DNA of 64,000 nt from Streptomyces antibioticus. Lineage in GTDB: Bacteria > Actinomycetota > Actinomycetes > Streptomycetales > Streptomycetaceae. Shown one piece after another: positions 15,572 through 24,516 of this stretch. The translations under genes were made by a program, and so were the position numbers. Location: assembly GCF_002019855.1 (NCBI RefSeq), contig NZ_CM007717.1, positions 4,112,347-4,176,346 of the forward strand. Reading direction: 5' to 3'. Every line of letters begins with the position of its first letter. Within the stretch, counting starts at the first letter, position 1. The notes beneath the pieces are model-generated. The model was not told the DNA's origin. It saw only the letters and a list, made by a program, of their open reading frames with translations, and searched no databases.

Positions 15572-16417
15572 TTACTTGTTGGCGCCGAGCTCGATCGGCA
15601 CGCCGACGAGGGAGCCGTACTCGGTCCAGGAGCCGTCGTAGTTCTTGACGTTCTCGACACCGAGCAGCTCGTGCAGCACGAACCAGGTCAGGGCCGAGCG
15701 CTCGCCGATCCGGCAGTAGGCGATGGTGTCCTTCGCCAGGTCGACCTGCTCCTCGGCGTACAGCTCCTTGAGCTGCTCGTCCGACTTGAAGGTGCCGTCG
15801 TCGTTGGCGTTCTTGGACCACGGGATGTTGCGGGCGGACGGGACGTGGCCCGGACGCTGCGACTGCTCCTGCGGCAGGTGGGCCGGCGCGAGCAGCTTGC
15901 CGCTGAACTCGTCGGGCGACCGGACGTCGACCAGGTTCTGCGAGCCGATGGCCGCCACGACGTCGTCGCGGAAGGCGCGGATCGAGGTGTCCTGCGGCTT
16001 GGCCTTGTACTCGGTGGCCGGGCGCTCGGGGACGTCGGTGCCGTCGACCAGCTCGCGGGCGTCCAGCTCCCACTTCTTGCGGCCGCCGTCGAGGAGCTTG
16101 ACGTTGTCGTGGCCGTAGAGCTTGAAATACCAGTAGGCGTACGACGCGAACCAGTTGTTGTTGCCGCCGTAGAGGATCACCAGCGTGTCGTTGGCGATGC
16201 CCTTCGCCGACAGGAGCTTCTCGAAGCCCTCCTGGTCGATGAAGTCACGGCGGACCGGGTCCTGGAGGTCCTTCGTCCAGTCGATCCGGATGGCGTTCTT
16301 GATGTGGTTCTTCTCGTAGGCGGACGTGTCTTCGTCCACCTCCACGACGGCGATGTTGTCGTCGTCCAGGTGGTCCTGAAGCCAGTCGGCGTCGACCAGG
16401 ACGTCGCTGCGGCTCAT
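15572..16417 (-). CDS. cysA: Thiosulfate sulfurtransferase (rhodanese)
   Basis: 281 aa, two rhodanese domains. The N-terminal domain is inactive, and the C-terminal one has the catalytic loop CRIGERS with Cys235. It transfers sulfane sulfur from thiosulfate to cyanide or thiol acceptors; in actinomycetes this enzyme is often named CysA or SseC. The start ATG 16417 has GGAG seven bases upstream. It is followed by DUF1416 in an operon, and a short Cys-rich leader ORF lies 139 bp upstream, which suggests control by cysteine supply. Confidence 0.93.
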   Translation of the reverse strand: MSRSDVLVDADWLQDHLDDDNIAVVEVDEDTSAYEKNHIKNAIRIDWTKDLQDPVRRDFIDQEGFEKLLSAKGIANDTLVILYGGNNNWFASYAYWYFKLYGHDNVKLLDGGRKKWELDARELVDGTDVPERPATEYKAKPQDTSIRAFRDDVVAAIGSQNLVDVRSPDEFSGKLLAPAHLPQEQSQRPGHVPSARNIPWSKNANDDGTFKSDEQLKELYAEEQVDLAKDTIAYCRIGERSALTWFVLHELLGVENVKNYDGSWTEYGSLVGVPIELGANK

Positions 16418-16555
16418 GCTCGTTCTCCTCCGGGGCAGGTGCGGCGGGGGTGTGCAAAGAGAAGGGGTGCGCGCGGCTCCGGAGCGGAGTGGCGCACGGG
16501 TGCCCTGAGCTGGGCGGCTGGGAGACACGGTGGGCCGGGACCGGCCACTACCGCT

Positions 16556-16636
16556 TCAGCAGGGGCGACAGAGCATGGCGGCAACGCGGCACAGGTCTAC
16601 TGCCCGCCGCTTCGTGAGATCCGCCTGTCGCTTCAT
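16556..16636 (-). CDS. Cysteine-rich leader peptide upstream of the sulfurtransferase
   Basis: 26 aa starting MKRQADLTKRRAVDLCRVAA and ending MLCRPC. Three Cys codons fall in the last eleven sense codons (positions 16, 23, 26), the final one directly before the stop. Short RRAVDLCRVA-type peptides before sulfur-metabolism genes are known in actinomycetes as putative cysteine-responsive leader peptides. The spacer of about 140 bp to the sulfurtransferase holds GC-rich inverted repeats (GGCCGG/CCGGCC near 16535-16548) that could form alternative hairpins. Not predicted by length-based gene calls. Confidence 0.7.
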   Translation of the reverse strand: MKRQADLTKRRAVDLCRVAAMLCRPC

Positions 16637-16720
16637 GGCCTCGATCGTAGGGACGCAGATCGGGCATGTCACCAGCCAGCCGCATAGTGAGATGCGATCG
16701 TCCGGATAGTGGGATGAAGA

Positions 16721-16758
16721 ACGCGCCCGGGCCGTCCTGCCACGGCTTCCGGGCGCGT
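16721..16758 (-). terminator. Hairpin after the LmeA-like gene
   Basis: Ten-base perfect arms ACGCGCCCGG (16721-16730) and CCGGGCGCGT (16749-16758), extended inward by GCCGT/ACGGC. It lies about 78 bp after the stop of the gene at 16836 and before the leader peptide, so it insulates the two units. No T tract, as usual in Streptomyces. Confidence 0.75.
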
Positions 16759-16835
16759 GTGTCCGCCATCACCGTTACGGTGCGGACGGTGGCGTCTCGC
16801 CTGCCGGACACCCACCGTCCATTCCTGGAACAGCC

Positions 16836-17573
16836 CTACCCGGCGAGCCGGACGTTCGAACCCTTCACCGAGATCAGCACACCGGACTTGGCCGCCTCGA
16901 CCTTGTCCAGCCGGATCCCGCCCGGCAGGTCGTCGATCTTCTGCTCGAAGTCGGTGATCGAGCGGACCTCGTTCTCGGCGGCCTGGACCCCGCCGAAGCT
17001 GGGCAGCGAGTCGGCGTGCACCCGCACGGTGTCGCCCTCGACGGCGACCGTGCTCAGCACGGAGAGCGGCTGGGGCAGCTTGGTGCCGAGGACGGTCGCC
17101 TCGACGGTGACCTTGATCTTGCCGTTGCCGCCGTCGGACAGACCGATCACCCGCGCGGTGACGCCCGGCGCGACCTGGGTCTGCTCGGACTTGGCCGTCT
17201 TCAGCAGCTCCTCGTAGGCGATGCTCGCGGTGCCGGTGGCGCTGGTGGCCGTGGCGGAGCTGTAGTCGCCGGAGAACTCGACGCCCTTCATGTCGGCCTT
17301 GAGATCGTCGATCCGGATGGTCTGACCGTCCGAGCCGGTGGTCGCCCGGTAGTCCTTGATGCCGACCTCGACGTCGTCCAGCGAGCCGCCGGCGACCTGG
17401 GTGAGGAAGGGGAAGCCCTTGATGGACACGTCCGGGGTGGCGGCCAGGTTCTCCGTCGCCCTCAGCTTGTCCGCGGCCTCACCCTCGGCGAAGTGGAGCG
17501 CGACCCGGTCCGCGATCACGAACAGGCCGCCCAGCACCACGACGACGATCAGCAGTATTCGAAGCGCACGCAT
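16836..17573 (-). CDS. LmeA-like phospholipid-binding protein (DUF2993)
   Basis: 245 aa. One N-terminal TM/signal helix (RILLIVVVVLGGLFVIADRV) leads into the DUF2993 domain with the typical G-P-F-L-x-Q-V-x-G motif (KGFPFLTQVAGGSLDDVEV, about residues 52-70). Mycobacterial LmeA binds phosphatidylinositol lipids and supports lipomannan elongation; Streptomyces homologues are probably anchored lipid-binding proteins outside the membrane. Single gene bounded by a downstream hairpin. Confidence 0.88.
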   Translation of the reverse strand: MRALRILLIVVVVLGGLFVIADRVALHFAEGEAADKLRATENLAATPDVSIKGFPFLTQVAGGSLDDVEVGIKDYRATTGSDGQTIRIDDLKADMKGVEFSGDYSSATATSATGTASIAYEELLKTAKSEQTQVAPGVTARVIGLSDGGNGKIKVTVEATVLGTKLPQPLSVLSTVAVEGDTVRVHADSLPSFGGVQAAENEVRSITDFEQKIDDLPGGIRLDKVEAAKSGVLISVKGSNVRLAG

Positions 17574-17702
17574 GCGGTAGATCCCCCACCCGGATGGCCT
17601 GAACAGTCATTTTCACTTTGGCCACCCACGGTAACCCTCTCCGGAAGAGCTTCCGCGCAATTGTCGATCACCTGTGACACGGGGGTGTCCCGCAAGCAGT
17701 CG

Positions 17703-18872
17703 TCAGACCAGTGCCCGGCCCAGCAGGTACACCGCCGGGGCGGCCGCCGCCAGCGGCAGGGCCACGCCCGCCGTGAAGTGGACGAACCGGGAGGGGTAGT
17801 CGTAGCTCGCGACCCGGTGGCCGATCAGCGCGCACACCGCCGCGCCCGCGCCGAGCAGCGCGCCCGACGAGCCGACGCCGGTCATCCCGCCGACCGCGAT
17901 GCCCGCGCCCGCGCCGGCGAGCAGGGCCACGACCACGGAGGCCGGGGTGGGCAGCGGCAGCGCCCTGGCCAGGATCGCCACCGCGACCGCGGCCGCGCCG
18001 ACCGTCACCGCGTCCGGGTCGGCGCCCAGGTGTCCGGTGGCGAGGACGGCGAGCGCCGAGGAGGCGACGGTCGCCATCAGGCCGTACATGCGCTCGTCGG
18101 GGTCGGCGTGCGAGCGGAGCTGGAGGACCAGACAGAGCAGCACCCAGACGCCGAGCGTGCCGAGGATCGCGGCGGGCGCGTGGTCCCGTCCGGCCACGAG
18201 CAGCGCCGCGTCCGAGACCAGCGCGCCGAGGAAGGCGAGCGCGATGCCCTGCCGGGCCGGCCACATGCCGTTCAGCCGGAACCAGCCGGCCGCGGTGACC
18301 GCCTGGAGCACGACGAGCGGCACGAGCAGCGCGTACGAGCCGACGGCCGCCGCTCCGGAGAGCAGCAGGCCGAGGACCGCGGTGAGCGCGGCGGGCTGCA
18401 TGCCCGGTTCGATGATCGGCGAGCGGCCCTCGAGACGGGCCCGCTGGGCGTCGGTGATCCGGGCGTTCCCGGCGAGGGTGGCGGGTCCGTAGCCCGAGTC
18501 GTCCGCGGGCGCCCCGGCGGGAGCGGACTGGCTCTGCGGGCCGTGGTGCCCGTGGTGTCCCTGGGGCTCGTGGTGCCCGTGGTGCTGCGGGGGCGGGCCG
18601 GAGGCGTACGCGGGTGCGGGCGCCTGACCGGTCTGCGGCGGCAGGTACGCGGTCTCGGCGGGGTCCTGCGCGGCGACGGGCGGCTGGACCCCGGTCTCCC
18701 AGGTCTGCCCCTGCCACTGCTGGGTGTACTGGAGCTGCGCCTGCCGCTCGTCGTACCCCTGCTGCCCGGCGTGCGGGTCGTACCCCTCGTCGTACCCCTG
18801 ATAGCCCTGGCGGCCCTCAAAGCCCTGCTGGCCCTGTCGGCCCTGGTACGGCTGATACGGCTGGTCGGTCAT
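17703..18872 (-). CDS. Polytopic membrane protein with Gln/Tyr/His-rich cytoplasmic tail
   Basis: 389 aa from ATG 18872, which has AGGAGG six bases upstream. Residues 1 to about 120 are low complexity (QPYQPYQGRQGQQGFEG, later a His/Gly run HHGHHEPQGHHGHHG). The rest has about eight hydrophobic helices. No transport motif is recognised. The gene follows the MoaD-like gene almost without a gap (the stop of that gene lies within its RBS). The His-rich segment could bind metal; that is a guess. Confidence 0.82.
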   Translation of the reverse strand: MTDQPYQPYQGRQGQQGFEGRQGYQGYDEGYDPHAGQQGYDERQAQLQYTQQWQGQTWETGVQPPVAAQDPAETAYLPPQTGQAPAPAYASGPPPQHHGHHEPQGHHGHHGPQSQSAPAGAPADDSGYGPATLAGNARITDAQRARLEGRSPIIEPGMQPAALTAVLGLLLSGAAAVGSYALLVPLVVLQAVTAAGWFRLNGMWPARQGIALAFLGALVSDAALLVAGRDHAPAAILGTLGVWVLLCLVLQLRSHADPDERMYGLMATVASSALAVLATGHLGADPDAVTVGAAAVAVAILARALPLPTPASVVVALLAGAGAGIAVGGMTGVGSSGALLGAGAAVCALIGHRVASYDYPSRFVHFTAGVALPLAAAAPAVYLLGRALV

Positions 18873-18874
18873 CG

Positions 18875-19129
18875 TCACCCTCCTGCGAACGGCGGGAGCA
18901 CCTCGACCGTGCCGCCGTCGGCCAGCCGTACCGTCTCATGTGCGCGGGTGCCCACGGGGTCACCGTCGACCAGGAACGAGCATCGCCGCAGGACACGCGT
19001 GAGTTCACCGGGGTGTCGCTCCCGCGCGGCGTCCAGTGCCTCGGCGAGGGTGACCGCGTCGTGCGGCTCCTCGGCGACACCGGCCGCGGCCTTGGCGGCC
19101 GCCCAGTAGCGCACCGTGACCTTTGCCAT
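18875..19129 (-). CDS. MoaD/ThiS-family sulfur-carrier protein
   Basis: 84 aa, beta-grasp fold (AKVTVRYWAAAKAAAG, LAEALDAARERHPGEL) ending in Gly-Gly, the residue pair that is adenylated and thiocarboxylated in MoaD and ThiS. It thus probably donates sulfur for molybdopterin or another cofactor. The stop codon overlaps the RBS of the membrane-protein gene downstream. Start ATG 19129 gives the normal family length. Confidence 0.9.
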   Translation of the reverse strand: MAKVTVRYWAAAKAAAGVAEEPHDAVTLAEALDAARERHPGELTRVLRRCSFLVDGDPVGTRAHETVRLADGGTVEVLPPFAGG

Positions 19130-19170
19130 CTCGTCCCTACAGTCGATTTCGGTGGTCAACAGGGTTCAGG

Positions 19171-20022
19171 CTAGCCCGCCCGCGGGACCGCCCGGCCCGC
19201 CCACTCCCCGATCCTGGCCAGCAGGGCGTCGTCGGCCGCGTGCTCGGCGTGTCCCATGCCGTGCTCCAGCCAGAGTTCGCCGTGGTCACCGGCGGCCGCG
19301 GCGAGCGTGCGGGGGTGGTCGAGGGGGAAGTAGCCGTCCCGGTCGCCGTGGACGATCAGCAGCGGCACGGGCGCGATCCCGGGCACCGCCTCGACCGGGG
19401 AGAGCGGCACCGGGTCCCAGGCGCGGTGGTGGATGCGGGTGCGGAATCCGTAGCGGCCGACCACCCGGCCCGCGGGGCGGGTGACCATCCAGTGCAGCCG
19501 GCGCATCGGCGCGGTGCCCCGGTAGTACCAGCGGGCGGGCGCGCTCACCGAGACGACGGCGTCGACCGTGCCGGGCCGCAGCGCCGCGTGCCGCAGCACC
19601 ACCGAGCCGCCCATGGAGAAGCCCACGGTGACCACCGGAGCGTCCGGGCGCGTCCGGCGCGCCAGGGCCACCGCCGCGTCGAGGTCGAGGACCTCGCGGT
19701 CGCCGACCGTGGAGCGGCCGCCGGAGCGCCCGTGGCCGCGGAAGGAGAAGGTGACGACCGCGCCGTACCGGGCGAACGCCTCCGCCGCCCGGCGGACGTG
19801 CGGGCGGTCGACGTCGCCCGTGAAGCCGTGGGCCACGACGAACACCGGACGTCCGCCGGGTGGCGTGCGCATGTCGTATACGGCCGCACCCGGGTCGTAT
19901 ACGGAATCGATCGTCACACCGTCGGCGGTGTGCAGAAACGTCCGCAATCGCGGGTCTCTGGGCGTCTCGGAGTGTGGACTGTCGGCCGAACGCGCCGTAT
20001 GACCTGCCGGACCCGTACTCAT
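19171..20022 (-). CDS. Alpha/beta hydrolase
   Basis: 283 aa. Oxyanion region FVVAHGFTGD, nucleophile elbow GFSMGGS with Ser136, acid HGDRDGYF and catalytic His in MGHAEH near the C-terminus, so a full catalytic triad is present. Lysophospholipase/BEM46-like hydrolase; substrate unknown. No signal peptide. It is divergent from glnR with about 180 bp between. Confidence 0.9.
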   Translation of the reverse strand: MSTGPAGHTARSADSPHSETPRDPRLRTFLHTADGVTIDSVYDPGAAVYDMRTPPGGRPVFVVAHGFTGDVDRPHVRRAAEAFARYGAVVTFSFRGHGRSGGRSTVGDREVLDLDAAVALARRTRPDAPVVTVGFSMGGSVVLRHAALRPGTVDAVVSVSAPARWYYRGTAPMRRLHWMVTRPAGRVVGRYGFRTRIHHRAWDPVPLSPVEAVPGIAPVPLLIVHGDRDGYFPLDHPRTLAAAAGDHGELWLEHGMGHAEHAADDALLARIGEWAGRAVPRAG

Positions 20023-20205
20023 GTGGGCTATTCTGCTGGGCAGAGGACTCGGGCAGCGTTGCCCCCGGGTCCTTTTGTGCTTTCGGAAGCGTTGTATACG
20101 AAGCGGGAAACTCCAGGTGACCGCCGGTGTACGGCCCCCCGGGAACGCAGCGCAGTGCCGCAGTGCCGCAAACGTCCTCGCAGGGACCGAGGAGGAACCA
20201 GACAT

Positions 20206-20985
20206 ATGAGTTCTCTGCTGCTCCTGACCAATGCCCTCCAGCCGTCGACGGAGGTGCTTCCGGCCCTCGGCCTGCTGCTGCACAACGTGCGCGTGGCTCC
20301 GGCGGAAGGCCCCGCTCTCGTCGACACCCCCGGCGCGGACGTCATCCTGATCGACGGCCGCCGTGATCTTCCGCAGGTGCGCAGCCTGTGTCAGTTGCTG
20401 CGCTCGACGGGACCGGGCTGTCCGCTCGTCCTGGTCGTGACCGAGGGCGGCCTCGCGGCCGTCACCGCCGACTGGGGCATCGACGACGTCCTGCTCGACA
20501 CCGCCGGTCCGGCGGAGGTCGAGGCCCGGCTGCGGCTGGCCATGGGCCGGCAGCAGATCGTCAACGACGACTCCCCGATGGAGATCCGCAACGGCGATCT
20601 GTCGGTCGACGAGGCGACCTACTCCGCGAAGCTGAAGGGCCGGGTCCTCGACCTGACCTTCAAGGAGTTCGAGCTGCTGAAATATCTGGCCCAGCACCCG
20701 GGCCGGGTCTTCACCCGCGCCCAGCTCCTCCAGGAGGTCTGGGGCTACGACTACTTCGGCGGCACCCGCACGGTCGACGTGCACGTACGACGGCTGCGCG
20801 CCAAGCTCGGCCCGGAGCACGAGTCGCTGATCGGCACCGTCCGGAACGTCGGTTATCGATTCGTTACGCCCGAGAAGGCGGACCGGGGCGCGGACGACGC
20901 GAAGGCCAAGGCCGACCGGGCAAACCCGGCGGATCTGGACAACGCGACCCCGGTGGGTGCCGAAGAGGTCACGGCGGAGGCGTAG
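20206..20985 (+). CDS. glnR: Global nitrogen regulator GlnR (atypical OmpR-type)
   Basis: 259 aa. N-terminal receiver-like domain with Asp50 (VILIDGRRD) but without the usual acidic pocket at the N-terminus, so classical phosphorylation is unlikely; C-terminal OmpR winged helix (LDLTFKEFELLKYLAQHPGR, TVDVHVRRLRAKLG). GlnR activates glnA, amtB and other nitrogen genes. The GGAGG RBS fixes ATG 20206. The Ala/Asp-rich tail after residue 225 is typical. No cognate kinase is adjacent, as expected. Confidence 0.95.
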   Translation: MSSLLLLTNALQPSTEVLPALGLLLHNVRVAPAEGPALVDTPGADVILIDGRRDLPQVRSLCQLLRSTGPGCPLVLVVTEGGLAAVTADWGIDDVLLDTAGPAEVEARLRLAMGRQQIVNDDSPMEIRNGDLSVDEATYSAKLKGRVLDLTFKEFELLKYLAQHPGRVFTRAQLLQEVWGYDYFGGTRTVDVHVRRLRAKLGPEHESLIGTVRNVGYRFVTPEKADRGADDAKAKADRANPADLDNATPVGAEEVTAEA

Positions 20986-21101
20986 TACCCGCCGGTACCC
21001 GGTGGCGGGGCGTGAGAACCCGCTCGGGAAAGGCGTCGCTTCCGCAAAGGAAGCTCCAGTACGCCCTGCCCAGAGCGGGTCCATCCGCGTAGACTCCGCG
21101 C

Positions 21102-22124
21102 GTGGCCAAGGTGACTCGCGATGACGTAGCTCGGCTGGCGGGGACATCCACCGCCGTGGTCAGTTACGTCATCAACAACGGACCCCGGCCGGTCGCCCCG
21201 GCCACGCGCGAGCGTGTTCTCGCCGCGATCAAGGAGCTGGGGTACCGGCCGGACCGGGTCGCCCAGGCGATGGCGTCCCGGCGCACGGATCTCATAGGTC
21301 TGATCATCCCCGACGCCCGTCAGCCCTTCTTCGGCGAGATGGCGCACGCGGTCGAACAGGCCGCCTCCGAGCGCGGAAAAATGGTTCTCGTCGGCAACAC
21401 CGACTACGTCGCGGAGCGCGAGGTCCACTATCTGCGGGCGTTCCTCGGGATGCGCGTCTCGGGCCTCATCCTCGTCAGCCACGCGCTGAACGACCTGGCG
21501 GCCGCCGAGATCGAGGCATGGGACGCCCGGGTCGTGCTGCTGCACGAGCGGCCCGAGGCCATCGACGACGTCGCCGTCGTCACCGACGACCTGGGCGGCG
21601 CCGAGCTGGCCGTCCGCCACCTCCTGGAGCACGGCTACCCGTACGTCGCCTGCATGGGCGGCACCGCCGAGACGCCCTCGGTCGGCGACCCGGTCTCCGA
21701 CCACGTCGAGGGCTGGCGGCGCACGATGGCCGAGGCGGGCCTGAGCACCGAGGGCCGGCTCTTCGAGGCGCCGTACAACCGCTACGACGCCTACACGATC
21801 GCCCTGGAGATCCTCGCCGGGCCGCGGCGGCCCCCCGCGATCTTCTGCTCCACCGACGACCAGGCCCTCGGCGTGCTGCGCGCGGCGCGCGAGCTGCGCA
21901 TCGACGTACCGGGCGAGCTGGCGGTCATCGGCTTCGACGACATCAAGGAAGCGGGCCTCGCCGACCCGCAACTGACAACGATCGCATCGGACCGCTCCGC
22001 GATGGCCCGCGCGGCCGTGGACCTGGTCCTGGACGACGGGGTGCGGGTCGCGGGCTCGCGCCGCGAGCGGCTCAAGGTGTTCCCGTCACGCTTGGTGACG
22101 CGGCGGTCGTGCGGCTGCGTGTGA
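21102..22124 (+). CDS. LacI-family transcriptional regulator
   Basis: 340 aa from GTG 21102. The N-terminal LacI helix-turn-helix (VTRDDVARLAGTSTAVVSYV) and hinge are followed by a periplasmic-binding-protein-like sensor domain (LIGLIIPDARQPFFGEMAHA; FCSTDDQALGVLRAA; AVIGFDDI). Effector not deducible. No RBS is seen; the GTG may lie at or near the transcript start, which is common in Streptomyces. The tail ends RRSCGCV with two Cys. No sugar-utilisation genes are adjacent. Confidence 0.93.
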   Translation: MAKVTRDDVARLAGTSTAVVSYVINNGPRPVAPATRERVLAAIKELGYRPDRVAQAMASRRTDLIGLIIPDARQPFFGEMAHAVEQAASERGKMVLVGNTDYVAEREVHYLRAFLGMRVSGLILVSHALNDLAAAEIEAWDARVVLLHERPEAIDDVAVVTDDLGGAELAVRHLLEHGYPYVACMGGTAETPSVGDPVSDHVEGWRRTMAEAGLSTEGRLFEAPYNRYDAYTIALEILAGPRRPPAIFCSTDDQALGVLRAARELRIDVPGELAVIGFDDIKEAGLADPQLTTIASDRSAMARAAVDLVLDDGVRVAGSRRERLKVFPSRLVTRRSCGCV

Positions 22125-22257
22125 GGCTTTGTCTGAGGCTTGTCTGAGAGGGCCTCGTCGGCTGCCTGGTGCGCCTTTATATCGGGCATACGAGGTTCTG
22201 CCGGGCTTCTCAGGGAGGACTCAGGAAGCTCTCATGGTCGCGGGTCACGCTTCTTCC

Positions 22258-23376
22258 ATGACCGAGAGCATCCGCCGCGACGGCGAGTACGAGACCCCGA
22301 ACCCGTACCCCGCGAACCCCTACCAGGGGAACCCGGTGAGCCCTGTGAACCCCGAGTGGCCGCCCCCGCCGGCATACCGGCCGACGGATGTCTACGACGG
22401 CGGAACCGCTCTCCTCCCCCGGACCCCCGATGGCCCGGAGACCCCTGAAGCGTTCGCGCAGCCCGCGCCGGAACCGCAGCCCGCACCCGAACCGAGGAAG
22501 CGGGCCAAGGCCAAGGGCCCCTTCGCCCTGCTCGCCGCCGTGGCGATCGTCGCCGCGGCCATCGGCGGCGGTACGGCCTACGGCATCCAGGAGCTGACCG
22601 GCAAGAACGACACGGTCGCCTCCTCCACCACGACCAGCGTGGTGCCGACCGGCAAGACCGGTGACGTGGCGACCATCGCCGCCGCGGTCAGCCCGAGCGT
22701 CGTCGAGGTCTCCGCCACGCTCAGCGGCGGGGCGTCCACCGGCTCCGGTGTGATCATCAGCAGCGACGGTGAGATCGTCACCAACAACCACGTCATCGCA
22801 GGCGCCTCCTCGATCAAGGTGACGACCAGCGACGGCACGTCCTACACCGCGAAGGTCGTCGGCACGGACAGCAAGAAGGACCTCGCCCTGATCAAGCTGG
22901 AGAACGCCTCCGGTCTGAAGGCGGCGACCCTGGGCGACTCCGACGGCGTCCAGGTCGGCGACACCGTCGTCGCGATCGGCTCCCCCGAGGGCCTCACCGG
23001 CACCGTGACCAGCGGAATCGTCTCCGCGCTCGACCGGGACGTGACCGTGTCCACCGACGAGAGCCAGCAGCAGCAACAGCAGCAGGGCGGCGGCGGGTGG
23101 CCGTTCGAGTTCGGCGGCCGGGAGTTCAACGGCGACACCGGCTCCTCGACCACGACGTACAAGGCGATCCAGACCGACGCGTCCCTCAACCCCGGCAACT
23201 CCGGCGGCGCGCTCATCGACGCCAACGGCAACATCATCGGCATCAACTCCGCGATGTACTCGGCCGCCGCGGAGTCCTCCTCGGACGCCGGCAGCGTCGG
23301 CCTCGGCTTCGCCATCCCGATCAACACCGTCAAGGCCGACCTGGCCACGCTGCGGGCGGGCGGCTCGGACAGCTAG
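22258..23376 (+). CDS. Membrane-anchored HtrA/DegP-like serine protease without PDZ domain
   Basis: 372 aa from ATG 22258 (ATG 22234 with an AGGAA upstream is an alternative). A Pro-rich cytoplasmic segment and one TM helix (about residues 88-108) precede a trypsin-like domain with His178 (NNHV), Asp208 (KKDLALIK) and Ser315 (GNSGGA). A Q6 run lies at about 271-276. The chain ends soon after the protease domain, so the PDZ domain usual for HtrA is missing. It acts outside the membrane. An MprAB-like two-component system follows; in mycobacteria MprAB controls the HtrA-type protease PepD, so envelope-stress control is a fair inference. Confidence 0.9.
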   Translation: MTESIRRDGEYETPNPYPANPYQGNPVSPVNPEWPPPPAYRPTDVYDGGTALLPRTPDGPETPEAFAQPAPEPQPAPEPRKRAKAKGPFALLAAVAIVAAAIGGGTAYGIQELTGKNDTVASSTTTSVVPTGKTGDVATIAAAVSPSVVEVSATLSGGASTGSGVIISSDGEIVTNNHVIAGASSIKVTTSDGTSYTAKVVGTDSKKDLALIKLENASGLKAATLGDSDGVQVGDTVVAIGSPEGLTGTVTSGIVSALDRDVTVSTDESQQQQQQQGGGGWPFEFGGREFNGDTGSSTTTYKAIQTDASLNPGNSGGALIDANGNIIGINSAMYSAAAESSSDAGSVGLGFAIPINTVKADLATLRAGGSDS

Positions 23377-23432
23377 GACCCGGCTGCCCAGTGCCGAACC
23401 AGCCAGTGGAACGAGCCAGTAGGGAGTACGTC

Positions 23433-23663
23433 ATGACCCAGCAGGTTTCGCAGGTTTCGCACCCCGTGACCGGCGCCGGCGCCTCCGACCTCGGGCTGGC
23501 CCTCGACGTGGCGGCCGCGCTGCACCCTCCGGTGACCGCGGTCCGGTCGTCCGACCGGCCGTCCGAGGTCGCGGTCCCCGAGCTGATGGGCCTGCGCACC
23601 GGCACGGCCCGCCCGCACCGCCGCAAGGTCCCGCTCAACCGCCTCACGGCCCTGCGCGGCTGA
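23433..23663 (+). CDS. Small hypothetical protein
   Basis: 76 aa, MTQQVSQVSHPVTGAGASDL at the N-terminus, basic C-terminus (RPHRRKVPLNRLTALRG), no hydrophobic segment. RBS AGGGAG seven bases before ATG. It lies between the protease and the response-regulator genes on the same strand. No family recognised; coding composition is normal for the chromosome. Confidence 0.65.
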   Translation: MTQQVSQVSHPVTGAGASDLGLALDVAAALHPPVTAVRSSDRPSEVAVPELMGLRTGTARPHRRKVPLNRLTALRG

Positions 23664-23778
23664 ACCCGCCCCCTTCCACCCAGCTCCTCCGCCCTCGCCG
23701 GCCGGGAACCGTGCGAGGCTGAGGACGGTCATCCGATCCCGGCCTCCCGTCCCCACCGCACCCGAGGAACCCACACCC

Positions 23779-24516
23779 ATGAGCCCCGCCGAAGGCGACC
23801 GTGACCCCCAGCGCATCCTGATCGTCGACGACGAACCGGCGGTGCGCGAAGCCCTCCAGCGCAGCCTCGCCTTCGAGGGCTACGACACGGAGGTCGCGGT
23901 CGACGGGGCCGACGCCCTGGAGAAGGCGACGGCCTACCGCCCCGACCTGGTCGTCCTGGACATCCAGATGCCCCGCATGGACGGCCTCACCGCCGCGCGC
24001 CGCATCCGCGGGGCCGGTGACACCACGCCCATCCTGATGCTGACGGCCCGTGACACCGTCGGTGACCGGGTCACCGGCCTCGACGCGGGGGCCGACGACT
24101 ACCTCGTCAAGCCCTTCGAACTGGACGAGCTGTTCGCCCGCGTCCGTGCCCTGCTGCGCCGCAGCTCCTACGCGGCGGCGGCCGGGGCGGCGCCCGCGGA
24201 CGACGACGAGGCGCTCACCTTCGGCGACCTGCGGATGGACCTGGCGACCCGGGAGGTGACCCGCGGCGGCCGCCCGGTGGAACTGACCCGCACGGAGTTC
24301 ACCCTGCTGGAGATGTTCATGGCCCACCCGCGCCAGGTCCTCACCCGTGAACAGATCCTCAAGGCCGTCTGGGGCTTCGACTTCGAGCCGTCCTCGAACT
24401 CCCTGGACGTGTACGTGATGTACCTGCGGCGCAAGACCGAGGCGGGCGGCGAACCGCGCCTCGTGCACACCGTGCGGGGCGTGGGGTACGTCCTGCGCCA
24501 GGGCGGCGCCGAGTGA
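23779..24516 (+). CDS. MprA-like OmpR-family response regulator
   Basis: 245 aa. Receiver domain with acidic pair DDE (17-19), phospho-acceptor Asp61 (VVLDIQMPRMDG), Thr/Lys positions (MLTARD, VKPFE), then an OmpR winged helix (LTRTEFTLLEMFMAHPRQ, LDVYVMYLRRKTE). The stop overlaps the kinase start as GTGA, so the pair is translationally coupled. It resembles mycobacterial MprA, an envelope-stress regulator. Confidence 0.93.
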   Translation: MSPAEGDRDPQRILIVDDEPAVREALQRSLAFEGYDTEVAVDGADALEKATAYRPDLVVLDIQMPRMDGLTAARRIRGAGDTTPILMLTARDTVGDRVTGLDAGADDYLVKPFELDELFARVRALLRRSSYAAAAGAAPADDDEALTFGDLRMDLATREVTRGGRPVELTRTEFTLLEMFMAHPRQVLTREQILKAVWGFDFEPSSNSLDVYVMYLRRKTEAGGEPRLVHTVRGVGYVLRQGGAE

